A DNA stretch of 64,000 nt, taken from assembly GCA_002428935.1 (NCBI GenBank), contig DIYG01000109.1, positions 1 through 64,000 of the forward strand, read 5' to 3'. A program made the position numbers and the translations under genes. The notes beneath the pieces were generated by a model, which was given only the letters and a program-made list of their open reading frames with translations, was not told the origin of the DNA and made no database searches. Of this stretch, positions 8,955-18,022 are shown piece by piece. This DNA comes from Halieaceae bacterium UBA6060. Its GTDB lineage: Bacteria; Pseudomonadota; Gammaproteobacteria; Pseudomonadales; Halieaceae. Each line of letters begins with the position of its first letter. The first letter of the stretch is position 1.

Positions 8955-10367
8955 TTGATTTCGAAACCGTCTCAAATCGTTAAGCTTTTTGCACACCAGA
9001 TACGTCTCCTGGGGCTTGGGTTGGTGCTCCTGGGTTTGTTCGCTGGACCGGTTCGCGCCGGTACGGCTCTCGTCGGCGGTCGACTCATCGATGGGTATGG
9101 TCATCGGCCCATAGCCAACAGCGTTATCCTCGTGGAGGACGGTATCATCCAGCAGGTAGGTACCGTCGAATCCTTGCCGGTGCCGGATGGCTACGAGGTA
9201 CTTTCTACGGAGGGCATGGATGTGTTGCCCGGCCTATGGGAGAACCATGCGCACCTCATGCTTACGGGGCACGCGGACTATAGTCACTGGCATCCAACCT
9301 ATGCGGATCGTTTTGCCAGTGAAATCATGCCGGCCAGCGCCGTGCAGTTGCTCCTGGCCGGAATCACTACAACTCGCGATCTGGGAGCGCCGCTGGAGGC
9401 GTCCGTGTCCGTGAAACAACGTATCGAGAGTGGCGAGATTCCCGGCCCTCGAACCTTTATCTCCGGGCCCTTCATTCAGGCCGAGCCCTACCCGGGAACA
9501 GAAAGCTATCGCTGGGGTGTAGCTAGTCCCGCTGATGGTAGACGCAAGGTCAAGCTGCTCGCCGAGGCCGGCGTTGACATCATCAAGCTTATTGATCAGG
9601 ACAAAATGTCCTTGGAATCAGCCCAGGCGGTGGTGGATGAAGCTCATAAGCATGGTTTGAAGGTGGTGGCGCACTCCCATCGTCCCGGTGAAATTCGTCG
9701 GGGTCTGGAAATCGGCGTCGACAATTTTGAGCACACAGGGCTGACCACGGCACCCGAGTATCCCGCCGACGTTATCGAAATGCTTCGTGAGCGCACTGCT
9801 ACCGGGCGTGTCGCCGGAGGACCGATGTTTTGGACGCCTACCGTAGAAGGGCTGTGGAACTACCCGCTGACCGTTGATAATCCCGAGAAGTTAGACAACG
9901 ATTGCTGGCACCGGGGGCTGGAGCCGTCAACGATTGAGGACATCCGCCGGTCGATCCGCAATCCGGGACAACTGGCTTACACCCAACTCACGCCCATCCG
10001 TAAACCCACGTTGAAGCGTAAGTTCGCGCAGCTTCGTGAGGCTGGAGTCGTGTTACTCGTAGGGACGGACAGCGGTATTCCCATGAAGTTTCACTGCCAA
10101 AGCACCTGGAACGAGATGGACGTCTGGGTCAACGTGATGGATATGGACCCCATGGACACGATTCGCGCGGCCACCTACTGGGGTGCTGTGATGATGGGGG
10201 TCGAAGATCGCTGGGGTACAGTTTCCGAAGGGAAGTACGCGGATATTGTGGCGGTGAAAGGTGACGTGCTGCGGCACATCAATCTCCTTTCCCGGGTCGA
10301 CTTCGTCATGAAAGGCGGGATCGTCTACAAGCAAAACGGCATGCCCGTGGAGGCTGCCCTTCGGTGA
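8955..10367 (+). CDS. Exported amidohydrolase (imidazolonepropionase-like family)
   Basis: A 470-residue metal-dependent hydrolase with a signal peptide (LLGLGLVLLGLFAGPVRAG). The amidohydrolase TIM barrel shows HAH at residues 98-100, a probable metal-bridging lysine in VDIIKLIDQD, histidines in VVAHSHRP and NFEHTG, and the final Asp in LVGTDSGIP. It ends with the small beta-sandwich segment YADIVAVKGDVLRHI typical of this family. Members act as prolidases, imidazolonepropionases or other amide hydrolases; the substrate is unknown. TTG start chosen by the AAAAGGAG upstream. Its stop overlaps the aminotransferase start (GTGA), so the two enzymes are probably translationally coupled. Confidence 0.88.
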   Translation: MISKPSQIVKLFAHQIRLLGLGLVLLGLFAGPVRAGTALVGGRLIDGYGHRPIANSVILVEDGIIQQVGTVESLPVPDGYEVLSTEGMDVLPGLWENHAHLMLTGHADYSHWHPTYADRFASEIMPASAVQLLLAGITTTRDLGAPLEASVSVKQRIESGEIPGPRTFISGPFIQAEPYPGTESYRWGVASPADGRRKVKLLAEAGVDIIKLIDQDKMSLESAQAVVDEAHKHGLKVVAHSHRPGEIRRGLEIGVDNFEHTGLTTAPEYPADVIEMLRERTATGRVAGGPMFWTPTVEGLWNYPLTVDNPEKLDNDCWHRGLEPSTIEDIRRSIRNPGQLAYTQLTPIRKPTLKRKFAQLREAGVVLLVGTDSGIPMKFHCQSTWNEMDVWVNVMDMDPMDTIRAATYWGAVMMGVEDRWGTVSEGKYADIVAVKGDVLRHINLLSRVDFVMKGGIVYKQNGMPVEAALR

Positions 10368-11497
10368 CCGCGTTAGGCTTCCAACCCTTTGCCGTTGAGC
10401 AGTACCTCTCGGAAACGGAACACGGGGTCCGCTTCAACTTTTCCGAAAGCGGCGTCCATCCCATGAGTTACGCCGAGTTGTTTACCTTGTGTGATATCGA
10501 CAAGGAAGAGCTGTTTGCGACTCTCGTGGACTACCCGCAGGTTAACGGTCGCGAGATTTTGCGGGGTCACATCGCCGCCCTTTACCCCAATGCTACCCCC
10601 GAGAACGTGTTGGTCACGGTGGGCGCGACAGAGGCCAATACCCTGGTGGCCGCTACCTTGCTGGAGCCTGGGGACAACGTTATTCGCTTTCGTCCCACTT
10701 ACGAGCAATTAGCGGGCAACGCACACAATCTCGGTTTTGAAGTGCGCAGCGTTGATCTTGTTGAAGACCAGGGCTGGGCCGTGGATCAATCGGCGCTGAA
10801 CGATGCCGTGGATGATCGCACCCGGGTTATTCATACAGTAAATCCCAACAACCCCACCGGAACCATACTCTCATTCGCGGATCGCCAGACGATCGTACAA
10901 GCGGCCGAGCGTGTGGGTGCCTGGATCGTGGCCGATGAAGTCTATGCCGGCACAGAACGAGATACCGACGAGGCTACAGCGAGTTTTTGGGGTTCCTGTG
11001 AGCGGGTGATCGCCATCAATTCCATGAGCAAAGCATACGGCCTACCGGGACTGCGCTTGGGGTGGTTGGTCGCTCCCGAAGCTATGGTGCAAGCCTTCTG
11101 GCGGCGTCACGAATACGCATCCATAGCTGCGACCATGATGTCCATGCATCTAGCCGAGCACGCACTCGAGCCGGCCCATCGAAACAAGTTGACCGAGCGG
11201 GCGCGACGTTTGATCCGCCGGGGTTTTCGCACCCTGGAGGAGGCTTTGGCGAGGCACGAAGGTGTGTTCTCCGTGGTCCCACCGCAGGCTTCGGCCATGA
11301 GCTTTGTGAAATTTGCCCTGCCGGTGGATTCCGATACTTTCGCCAAACGCCTCCTTATGGAAGAGGATGTCCTGGTTATCCCGGGATCGCGCTTTGGTGT
11401 CGAGGATCATTTCCGCTTTAGCTCCGCATTGCCCGAGGACCATCTCCGTGAGGGTTTGGAGCGACTGAATCGGCTGGTCGATCGCATCCTGGGATAG
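10364..11497 (+). CDS. Class I/II PLP-dependent aminotransferase
   Basis: A 377-residue fold-type I aminotransferase. Visible motifs: GATEANTLV (cofactor phosphate region), PNNPTG at 161-166, DEVYAG at 191 onward, the Schiff-base lysine in SMSKAYGLPGLRLGW (Lys223), and the carboxylate-binding Arg near RFGVEDHFRFS. It resembles the capreomycidine synthase/aspartate aminotransferase-like group, cytoplasmic. GTG start overlaps the preceding amidohydrolase stop by 4 bp, implying a peptide or amide product broken down by the exported hydrolase may feed it, which is inference. Confidence 0.88.
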   Translation: MTALGFQPFAVEQYLSETEHGVRFNFSESGVHPMSYAELFTLCDIDKEELFATLVDYPQVNGREILRGHIAALYPNATPENVLVTVGATEANTLVAATLLEPGDNVIRFRPTYEQLAGNAHNLGFEVRSVDLVEDQGWAVDQSALNDAVDDRTRVIHTVNPNNPTGTILSFADRQTIVQAAERVGAWIVADEVYAGTERDTDEATASFWGSCERVIAINSMSKAYGLPGLRLGWLVAPEAMVQAFWRRHEYASIAATMMSMHLAEHALEPAHRNKLTERARRLIRRGFRTLEEALARHEGVFSVVPPQASAMSFVKFALPVDSDTFAKRLLMEEDVLVIPGSRFGVEDHFRFSSALPEDHLREGLERLNRLVDRILG

Positions 11498-11499
11498 TT

Positions 11500-11796
11500 G
11501 TGACCTTTCTGGCCTATCTACGCAGTGCTCTGCGCGCTGTCGTCCTTACGGCGCTGGCCACGGCAATCCTGTGCAGCATCTTTTTAGCCCTTGGCGGCGC
11601 CATCTCTGGCGATGTAACCCTGGATATAAGCCTCTCCGGTTTTGAAGGGCTTTGGCTGTTTCTAGTGCTGCCCTTGAGCCTGAGTGTTTTGACGTTGCTT
11701 GTATCTCCCCTGGCCTTTGGGATTTATCAGCTTTATACCTTGCTTCGAAGGGCAATCCTTCGCGGCGTGAAGCCCGTTGAGGAACGAAAATCGTGA
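11500..11796 (+). CDS. Small two-to-three-TM membrane protein
   Basis: A 98-residue hydrophobic protein with clear membrane segments around VVLTALATAILCSIFLALGG and LWLFLVLPLSLSVLTLLV, and a basic cytoplasmic tail (LLRRAILRGVKPVEERK). No family recognised. It starts with GTG two bases after the aminotransferase stop and overlaps the next gene by 4 bp, so it belongs to the same operon-like run. Confidence 0.7.
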   Translation: MTFLAYLRSALRAVVLTALATAILCSIFLALGGAISGDVTLDISLSGFEGLWLFLVLPLSLSVLTLLVSPLAFGIYQLYTLLRRAILRGVKPVEERKS

Positions 11797-12521
11797 TCAA
11801 TGGCCGCCGTGTGCAATTTTGGACCCGGCGTATCCATCGGCTCTTTGCCTACCTTATCGGCATACAGGTGTTGCTGTGGATTCTTGGTGGCGTGGTGTTC
11901 GCATGGGTCCCCTTCGATGGGCTTATCAAAGGTGGGGACGTGCTCCAGCCGCCGCCTGCGGTCTCGCTGCCCGAGGGCTGGCTTGAGCAACTGCAGGCGA
12001 GTACCGCAGACCAAGAGTTGCGCTCGTTACGGTCCCACGCTTCCGCCCAGGGTGTGCTCCTGGAGCTTGAGTCGTCCGAGGGTATCCGGTGGCTGCGCCT
12101 TGCTGACGGTGTGGTAAATGCCAGTCCCACGGCAGAGCAGGTAAGCGCGTATGCATCGAGCCTGTATCGTGGTGGGGGAGGGCTCGTGGATGTGGAGCGT
12201 ATTGATCGCCCCTCAGCGAAGGTACTTGGCCTGGTAGATGAGCTTTATGACCGTAGAGATGTGTGGCGCGTAAGCTTCGATGATTGGGTGGGTACGCGGC
12301 TTTACTTCGAGGGTGCTACGGGGCGTTACCTCACCGTGCGTAACGACTTCTGGGTACTTTACGACGCATTTTGGCGGCTGCATATCATGGACTATCGGCG
12401 AGGTGCAGACTTCAATAACCTCCTTTTGACCGTTGCTGCCGCCTGCGCGTTGGTGTTCTCCCTGTCCGGGCTTCTGCTTATGTTGCAAACGGCCTGGCGC
12501 CAACTCCGAATCTCGCGTTGA
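11793..12521 (+). CDS. PepSY-associated TM-type membrane protein
   Basis: A 242-residue protein with one N-terminal TM helix (LFAYLIGIQVLLWILGGVVFA) and one near the C terminus (LLLTVAAACALVFSLSGLLLML), with a periplasmic region between. The pattern FWTRRIHRLFAYLIG at the N terminus and VLYDAFWRLHIMDYRR before the last helix matches the PepSY-associated TM family often linked to iron-siderophore or respiratory chains. The central part contains a PepSY-like strand arrangement (RVSFDDWVGTRLYFEGATGRYL). Role unknown; it overlaps the upstream small membrane gene. Confidence 0.75.
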   Translation: MINGRRVQFWTRRIHRLFAYLIGIQVLLWILGGVVFAWVPFDGLIKGGDVLQPPPAVSLPEGWLEQLQASTADQELRSLRSHASAQGVLLELESSEGIRWLRLADGVVNASPTAEQVSAYASSLYRGGGGLVDVERIDRPSAKVLGLVDELYDRRDVWRVSFDDWVGTRLYFEGATGRYLTVRNDFWVLYDAFWRLHIMDYRRGADFNNLLLTVAAACALVFSLSGLLLMLQTAWRQLRISR

Positions 12522-12624
12522 GCTTTCTGCCAGTCTTAGAGAGACGCCGAGACCCACCGGCTTAGGGGAGTTCAGCAAAGCCTTAGCCCACATAAGCCGG
12601 GGGTCTGGTAGGGCCAGTTTATTT

Positions 12625-13083
12625 CTAATAGCAGGCCGATGCGGGTAGGGGAACTCGTCGTTCCCTGCCTCCGGGCAAGCGTTCGAGCCGAAAGCAGTTC
12701 GTGGCTCTATGTTCCAGGTTCCGGTGGTCATCACAGTCGCACCGATCATCCAAGCTGCGAATCAGTTGATAGGTGAGCGCGGAACCGAGCACGCCTGTTC
12801 CCAGACGATTTTGTTGCCAATTCTGACGCCGACCGAAGGGGTCTAAGAACGGATCGTAGAGCCAGCGATCCTGTCGCAGGTTGTGACGCCACTGACGCTC
12901 CCGCCACCGGCGATCCTGTCTCTGCAAGCGCCGCCATGCTCTTCTTTGATCCTCCCAGGCTATCGCCGACCCGTTATGCCAACCGTGAAACCGATGGTCC
13001 CAGTCCGCGTGTACTGCGGTAGATGCCATGGCGAGCCATACGCTCATAGCGCCGATACCGATGGTGAGCCTGTTGATCATCAT
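12625..13083 (-). CDS. Exported, Arg/Trp/His-rich protein
   Basis: A 152-residue protein with a signal peptide (LTIGIGAMSVWLAMASTAVHA). The mature part is extraordinarily rich in Arg, Trp, Asp and Gln, with WEDQRRAWRRLQRQDRRW followed by more of the same. A C-terminal part has four cysteines (two in DRCDCDD, then NCF and SACY) that could form disulfides. No family recognised. The second ATG pair was chosen because a perfect AGGAGGT lies seven bases upstream of 13083. It faces away from the glycine-zipper gene. Confidence 0.72.
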   Translation of the reverse strand: MMINRLTIGIGAMSVWLAMASTAVHADWDHRFHGWHNGSAIAWEDQRRAWRRLQRQDRRWRERQWRHNLRQDRWLYDPFLDPFGRRQNWQQNRLGTGVLGSALTYQLIRSLDDRCDCDDHRNLEHRATNCFRLERLPGGRERRVPLPASACY

Positions 13084-13239
13084 GTGCAGCACCTCCTATG
13101 GGTTTATGCGATGACTACGCTAGGCCATAGCGCCTGAACCTGAGCTGAATAGACGCCAAAAATTTGGGGTATTTCGTTCAGCTTTGGTTCAGGCGCCACG
13201 CCGTAGGCTGGGCCTGAACATCCAACCCAGGAGTGAGGC

Positions 13240-13776
13240 ATGAAACCCAATTCATCGTTAACCGTCGGTTTGCTGGCAATGAGCATGATGGCGAACGCAT
13301 CATCGGCCATGGCGTACAGTCAAAGCTCGGTGATTCAGGCCCCCGTGGTAGATGTGCAGCCCGTGGTAGAAGTTGTCAGCGAGCGCATTCCCTACGAGAG
13401 CTGCCGTCCAGAGCGGGTCCGTGTTCAGGACCGCAACCGCTTCGCCGGCGCCGTGCCGACGGTGGTTGGTGCCCTCATCGGAGGCTCTGTGGCCAACGTG
13501 TTGGGACGAAACTCGAGCAAAGAGGACGTCATCACCGGGGCCGGTGCGTTGATCGGTGGCACCGTGGGCTACTCCCGCAGTCAGCGTCAGCGGGTGGACG
13601 ATGGCTACTATGTCACGGAGAATATCTGCACCACGGAATATGAACTCCGGGAACGAGAGCGGGTCAATGGGTATCGGGTGAGCTATCGCTACGACGGTGC
13701 CGTCTATGAAACCCGCGCGGATCGAGACCCCGGCGCCACTATCCCGGTGCGTGTTCGACTTGAACCTTTGCCCTAG
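13240..13776 (+). CDS. Glycine-zipper 2TM-domain outer-envelope protein
   Basis: A 178-residue protein with a signal peptide (GLLAMSMMANASSAMA). The centre holds a glycine-zipper hairpin, PTVVGALIGGSVANVLG and ITGAGALIGGTVGYS, characteristic of the 17-kDa-antigen/2TM glycine zipper family of envelope proteins. Flanking regions are polar with paired cysteines (YESC, NICTTEYE), and the C terminus is beta-rich (NGYRVSYRYDGAVYETR). Members are usually envelope-stress-associated proteins of unclear role. It precedes a PepSY protein and a two-component system in the same direction, which may sense envelope conditions. Confidence 0.82.
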   Translation: MKPNSSLTVGLLAMSMMANASSAMAYSQSSVIQAPVVDVQPVVEVVSERIPYESCRPERVRVQDRNRFAGAVPTVVGALIGGSVANVLGRNSSKEDVITGAGALIGGTVGYSRSQRQRVDDGYYVTENICTTEYELRERERVNGYRVSYRYDGAVYETRADRDPGATIPVRVRLEPLP

Positions 13777-13808
13777 GCGTCACGGGGCGAAACCTGGAGT
13801 GAACCCTG

Positions 13809-14135
13809 TTGCGACATCAATGGCGAAGTCTACTGCTGCTCTTCTGTCTAAGCTCCGCTCCCGGTTGGGCGGATGATGAATCAGAAGGCCTGGAAGACTG
13901 GCAGCGACAGATTCTTCGCGCCCTCGAGGCGGCTGATGAGCTAGATCCCAACGATGACGGCCGCCGAGCCTACAGGGGCTCTGGTCGTCGCGACCTGGGT
14001 GCTGCGGAAGCTGCGGAGAAGGCGGAACGCCAGCATGGTGGTCAGGCCTTGGCGGCGGTCCGCGTGGGTGATCGCTATCGGGTGCGTTTGCTTTTCGACG
14101 ACGGTCGTGTCGTAACCGTAGACGTCACGGAGTAG
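13809..14135 (+). CDS. Small exported PepSY-like protein
   Basis: A 108-residue protein with a signal peptide (LLLLFCLSSAPGWA) and an acidic middle. The C terminus (ALAAVRVGDRYRVRLLFDDGRVVTVDV) resembles the end of a PepSY domain, as often found just upstream of PhoP/PhoQ-type systems. It starts with TTG (GGAG nine bases upstream) and stops three bases before the response-regulator ATG, so the three genes are likely an operon in which this protein could be a periplasmic modulator of the kinase; that role is inference. Confidence 0.72.
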   Translation: MRHQWRSLLLLFCLSSAPGWADDESEGLEDWQRQILRALEAADELDPNDDGRRAYRGSGRRDLGAAEAAEKAERQHGGQALAAVRVGDRYRVRLLFDDGRVVTVDVTE

Positions 14136-14138
14136 GCG

Positions 14139-14822
14139 ATGCGTTTGCTGGTGGTAGAAGATGACGAGCGTTTGCGCACTCGCCTGGCGGAACACTTTCG
14201 CGGCATTGGCTGGATCGTGGAGGAAGCTCCGAATGGTGCCGAAGCGCGGTTTCTTGCTCAGGAATATCCCTGCGATCTGGCCATCGTTGATCTGGGGCTG
14301 CCCGATGTTTCGGGCATTGATGTGATCAAAGCTTGGCGGGAACAGGGGCTCTCACTACCCGTTCTCGTTCTTACGGCGCGCGCAGATTGGCAGGACAAGG
14401 TTGGCGGCCTTGAGGCGGGAGCCGACGATTACGTCACCAAGCCCTTTTATCTCGAAGAAGTTGAGGCGAGGCTTCAGGCCCTTCTCCGTCGCGTGGAGGG
14501 TCGTCGAAGCAATGTGGCTGATTACGGAGATCTGCGGTTGGATTTCAGCGCCAGACGGGTTTTCCTCCAGGACCAGGAGTTGTCCCTCACCGCTTATGAA
14601 TACAACACGCTCGCCTATCTTGCCCACCGGGCGGGTGAGGTGGTATCCCGCGGCGACCTCCTCGAACATCTTTACGACGGTGACAGCGATCGGGATAGCA
14701 ATGTCCTAGAGGTATTCGTCGGTCGTCTGCGTAAGAAACTCGACCCCGCCGGTTCCCTGGCACCCATAGAAACCGTACGCGGGGCGGGGTATCGCTTCAC
14801 CCTAAGTCACCAGGGCGCCTAA
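14139..14822 (+). CDS. OmpR/PhoP-family response regulator
   Basis: A 227-residue two-domain regulator. The receiver domain has the acidic pair EDD at 7-9, phospho-acceptor Asp51 (IVDLGLPD), the Thr of LTARAD and Lys101 (YVTKPF). The C-terminal winged helix (about 125-222) is OmpR type (LSLTAYEYNTLAYLAHRAGE, SNVLEVFVGRLRKKL, IETVRGAGYRF). It directly overlaps the histidine kinase gene by one base (TAATG). Sequence style is closest to the PhoP/QseB group. The target genes are not known; the neighbouring PepSY and glycine-zipper genes are candidates. Confidence 0.95.
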   Translation: MRLLVVEDDERLRTRLAEHFRGIGWIVEEAPNGAEARFLAQEYPCDLAIVDLGLPDVSGIDVIKAWREQGLSLPVLVLTARADWQDKVGGLEAGADDYVTKPFYLEEVEARLQALLRRVEGRRSNVADYGDLRLDFSARRVFLQDQELSLTAYEYNTLAYLAHRAGEVVSRGDLLEHLYDGDSDRDSNVLEVFVGRLRKKLDPAGSLAPIETVRGAGYRFTLSHQGA

Positions 14823-16159
14823 TGCCATTTCCCGTGTCCCTGGCGAAGCGTTTGCTGCTGGCTGCGCTAATCCTTATCCCCATCACCCTCGGTGCGACCG
14901 GCTGGTATCTCGAACAGGCCCACCGACGGGCGCTGGACGCGGCTATCGCTGAGCGCTTGCAACTGCAGGTTGTGGCGCTTCTGGCCCAGGCGGAAGTGTC
15001 CGCAGGCTTTGAGCTACCCCTGTTGCCCCTGGAGTCCCGGCTTCTGCAACCTGGATCTGGTCTTTATGCCATGGTGAGCGATGAGCTTGGTCGCGCGCTT
15101 TGGGTGTCGCCATCGGCGGCCTTACTTGCCGATCCACTCCTGCGTTTGAGCGCGGACATACCCGCTCTCCAGGCGGGCGAGCGCCACGATAGCGAGCGTG
15201 AGGGTTTGATTCGCCACGCCTACAGGGTGCTTTGGCAACTCAGTGACGGGGAAACACTGGGACTGCGATTTATCGTCGCAGAGAGTGCCGCACCGCGAGA
15301 AGCCGATGTACAAGCCTTTCGCGAACAACTGCTGCTTTGGCTGGGCGGAACCCTGGTGTTGGTGCTGCTTGTGCAGGTATTGGTGGTGCGCTGGGGATTG
15401 CGCCCCCTAAGAATGCTCGCCGATCGCGTGGCCCACATCGAGGATGGCAGTCGCACGGATCTGGACGGTAGCTGGCCTGATGAAGTGCGACCGCTGGTGG
15501 AAAACCTGGAAACTCTGCTCAGCGGTGAGCAGCGTCGTCGAGAGCGAACGCGCCATACGCTGGCCGATCTTGCCCACAGTCTGAAAACGCCGCTGGCCGT
15601 GTTGCGCAGCGCCGATCTCCAGGCCGATGGTTACCCGGCGATCCACACGGAGCAGCTGGAGCGCATGGAAGAGGTGATGGCTTGGCATCTGCAGCGGGCC
15701 ACCGGCGGTCATCACCGTTTACTGCAACGTGTTGACATCGAACCGGTCCTGGATCGGCTGCGATCCACGCTTCTGAAAGTCTATGGAAGCCGGAGTCTAG
15801 AACTGCGGGTGACGGTGGAACCTGGAGCTCGTTATCGCGGTGATGAACGAGATCTGATGGAGCTGTTCGGCAATCTTCTGGACAACGCCTGCAAGTATGC
15901 CCATAAGGTTATCGAGGTGTCTGTGCGTGTGACTTCTGGTGACGGAGGCTTGCTTATCCACATAGACGATGACGGCGACGGTATTTCCCCGGAGCTTCGC
16001 GATACGCTTCTCCAGCGGGGAGCACGCGCCGACAGCCGTCGCGAGGGGCAGGGCATTGGCCTGGCGGTGGTTCTCGATATCGTTCATGCCCAGCGGGGCA
16101 CCGTGACTCTTGATGAGAGCCCCCTGGGTGGGGCGCGGGTAGCGGTGAGCTTGCCTTAG
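14822..16159 (+). CDS. PhoQ-type sensor histidine kinase
   Basis: A 445-residue membrane kinase. It has two TM helices (about 9-28 and 171-190) enclosing a ~140-residue periplasmic sensor region, then a HAMP linker, the H box LADLAHSLKTPLAVL with phospho-acceptor His252, N box LFGNLLDNACKYAH, and G boxes DDDGDGISPE and GQGIGLAVV. The H box is of the PhoQ/QseC kind. It phosphorylates the response regulator encoded just upstream. Its last 4 bp overlap, tail to tail, the end of the EamA transporter gene on the other strand. Confidence 0.94.
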   Translation: MPFPVSLAKRLLLAALILIPITLGATGWYLEQAHRRALDAAIAERLQLQVVALLAQAEVSAGFELPLLPLESRLLQPGSGLYAMVSDELGRALWVSPSAALLADPLLRLSADIPALQAGERHDSEREGLIRHAYRVLWQLSDGETLGLRFIVAESAAPREADVQAFREQLLLWLGGTLVLVLLVQVLVVRWGLRPLRMLADRVAHIEDGSRTDLDGSWPDEVRPLVENLETLLSGEQRRRERTRHTLADLAHSLKTPLAVLRSADLQADGYPAIHTEQLERMEEVMAWHLQRATGGHHRLLQRVDIEPVLDRLRSTLLKVYGSRSLELRVTVEPGARYRGDERDLMELFGNLLDNACKYAHKVIEVSVRVTSGDGGLLIHIDDDGDGISPELRDTLLQRGARADSRREGQGIGLAVVLDIVHAQRGTVTLDESPLGGARVAVSLP

Positions 16160-17043
16160 GTCCGAAGAAATCGACGCAGGAGTGTGCTCAGCTTCAGGCC
16201 CGTCACCAGGGCGGTACCTATGAGGACCAGGCTGGCGCCAATAAGCGTGTTCCAGCCTATTTCCTCGCCAAGGAAAAGCCAGCCCCATAGCACACCGAAT
16301 AGCGGAATCAGATACCCCACGGTCAAGGCCGAAGCCGCGCCGATGGTCGAGATCAAATGATAGTACATGAGGTAGGCGACCCCGCTGCACACGATGCCAA
16401 GGGCCAGCGCCGCGAGGACTGGGATTGTGGGCCAGCTTTCTGGCAGAGGAGCAAACAAACACAACGGTGTAATCAGAATGAACGCCGCCCACATGCTGCC
16501 GTGGGCATTCGCATAGGGCGGGGCGCTTTCAGCGAACTCGGCGTAGCTACTGGCGATGCCGTAGGACACGGCGGCGCACATGGTGACGACGGCGGCGGTA
16601 ATCTGCGCCGGGCCTTGGGCTACGCCACCGAGACCGACGAGGGAGGTTACCCCGGCGAATCCAAACAGCAAGCCCAAAACCGCCCGACGCGTCACCGGTT
16701 TGCCCCGCCAGACGAAACCCACAACCAGCCCCCACAAGGGCGCCGTTGAGTTCAGGATGGCCAGCGTCGATGCGGGCAGTACCTGGGCGGACCAGGCGAA
16801 AGCAAAGAAGGGCATGGCCGTATTGAACAGCCCCAAAATCAGATAGTGCTTCCAGTACCGACGTCCATGGAGGGGCTGGCGAAGAGCGCGGGTGATCAGC
16901 AAGAGAAAGAAGGCGGCGCTGAGCAGGCGCACTTCGAGCATCCAGGTTGGCCCCAGGGCCGGTACCGCTATGCGCATGAACAGGAACGATGAGCCCCAGA
17001 TAGCGGCGAGGAGAATGAGCTGTGCGAGATGTACCGGTTGCAC
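16156..17043 (-). CDS. EamA-family (DMT) transporter
   Basis: A 295-residue inner-membrane protein with ten hydrophobic helices arranged as two EamA repeats. The typical start LILLAAIWGSSFLFMRIAVP and the second-repeat features VAYLMYYHLISTIGAASA and PLFGVLWGWLFLGEEIGW are clear. Members export amino acids or other metabolites; the substrate cannot be inferred. It is expressed apart from the two-component operon it converges with. Confidence 0.92.
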   Translation of the reverse strand: MQPVHLAQLILLAAIWGSSFLFMRIAVPALGPTWMLEVRLLSAAFFLLLITRALRQPLHGRRYWKHYLILGLFNTAMPFFAFAWSAQVLPASTLAILNSTAPLWGLVVGFVWRGKPVTRRAVLGLLFGFAGVTSLVGLGGVAQGPAQITAAVVTMCAAVSYGIASSYAEFAESAPPYANAHGSMWAAFILITPLCLFAPLPESWPTIPVLAALALGIVCSGVAYLMYYHLISTIGAASALTVGYLIPLFGVLWGWLFLGEEIGWNTLIGASLVLIGTALVTGLKLSTLLRRFLRT

Positions 17044-17146
17044 CTGGCGACGTACCCGAACCGTTTGCGATCCTATAGCAAGGAGTCTTTGCGCACGCGT
17101 CCCTGGGGCGGCAGACGCAAATGACGGGCGGCGATTGTACGCCCAA

Positions 17147-18022
17147 TCAGCTTTGGGGTCGCGCGCTTTCCCAACCGCGTAAGGCCAGCTTTCGCTCCAG
17201 GCCCCAACGATAATTGCCCCAGCTACCGTCTTCCCGGATCACCCGGTGGCAGGGTATGAGATAGGCGATGCGATTCCGGGCCATCGCTGAACCCACCGCG
17301 CGGCTGGCGCCGGGTCGTCCTGCAAGGCTCGCTAGACCGCGATAGCTGATCAGTTCGCCTTCACCGACGGCTACCAGGGCTCGCCAGACTTGCACTTGAA
17401 AATTCGTGCCCCGAAGAAGCAGGTGCAAACGACCTCTCTCCAGAGATTGGGTGAACAAACGGGTAGCCAATTGCTGCGCCTGGGAATGATCTTCGCTAAT
17501 CCGAGCGCGCGGCCACTCCTCGCGCAGTTCCAAAAGCGCCGTGACGTTTTCTTCATCGTGGAAGGACAAACTGCAGATGCCTCGCTCCGTAAACGCGACG
17601 AACATTTGGCCGAAGGGGCAGGGGGCCCAGCCGTAGCGCAGGTCTAAGCCCTCACCCGCCGCTGCAATCTCCCCAGGGGTCATAGCGTCGCAGGCGATGG
17701 TCAAATCGTGCAGCCTGGCAGGGCTGGATAGACCCGCTTCAAGGCTGGCTTCCAAAACTGTCGCGGTATCGCGTAGGGCTGTTACGGCGGCATCGCGGGT
17801 AAGGACCTGCAGAAAACGTTTTGGTGACACGCCGGCCCAGGCGCTAAACACCCTTTGCAGGTGCGATTCACTAACCTCCAGGGCGGAGGCAAGTTCCTCC
17901 AGCTGTGGCTGTCGAAACTGGTGCTGTCGCAGATACGCGATGGCATCGGCTACCAGACTAAAATGGACGCCCTGGTTTTGTTCAGCGGTGGGTTTGCGCT
18001 CCACTTCCGAGTCGATGATCAA
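17147..18022 (-). CDS. AraC-domain / O6-methylguanine-DNA methyltransferase fusion (Ada-like)
   Basis: A 291-residue protein. Residues ~22-118 are an AraC-type helix-turn-helix (LEELASALEVSESHLQRVFS, WAGVSPKRFLQVLTRDAAV), and residues ~125-290 are an alkyltransferase domain with active-site Cys258 in IPCHRVI, preceded by NFQVQVWRAL and SYRGLASLAGRPGASRAVG. It removes alkyl groups from guanine O6 and may regulate repair genes. Compared with E. coli Ada (354 aa) it lacks the N-terminal zinc domain that repairs phosphotriesters and triggers the adaptive response, so methyl-dependent activation of the Ada kind is not expected. Confidence 0.93.
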   Translation of the reverse strand: MIIDSEVERKPTAEQNQGVHFSLVADAIAYLRQHQFRQPQLEELASALEVSESHLQRVFSAWAGVSPKRFLQVLTRDAAVTALRDTATVLEASLEAGLSSPARLHDLTIACDAMTPGEIAAAGEGLDLRYGWAPCPFGQMFVAFTERGICSLSFHDEENVTALLELREEWPRARISEDHSQAQQLATRLFTQSLERGRLHLLLRGTNFQVQVWRALVAVGEGELISYRGLASLAGRPGASRAVGSAMARNRIAYLIPCHRVIREDGSWGNYRWGLERKLALRGWESARPQS

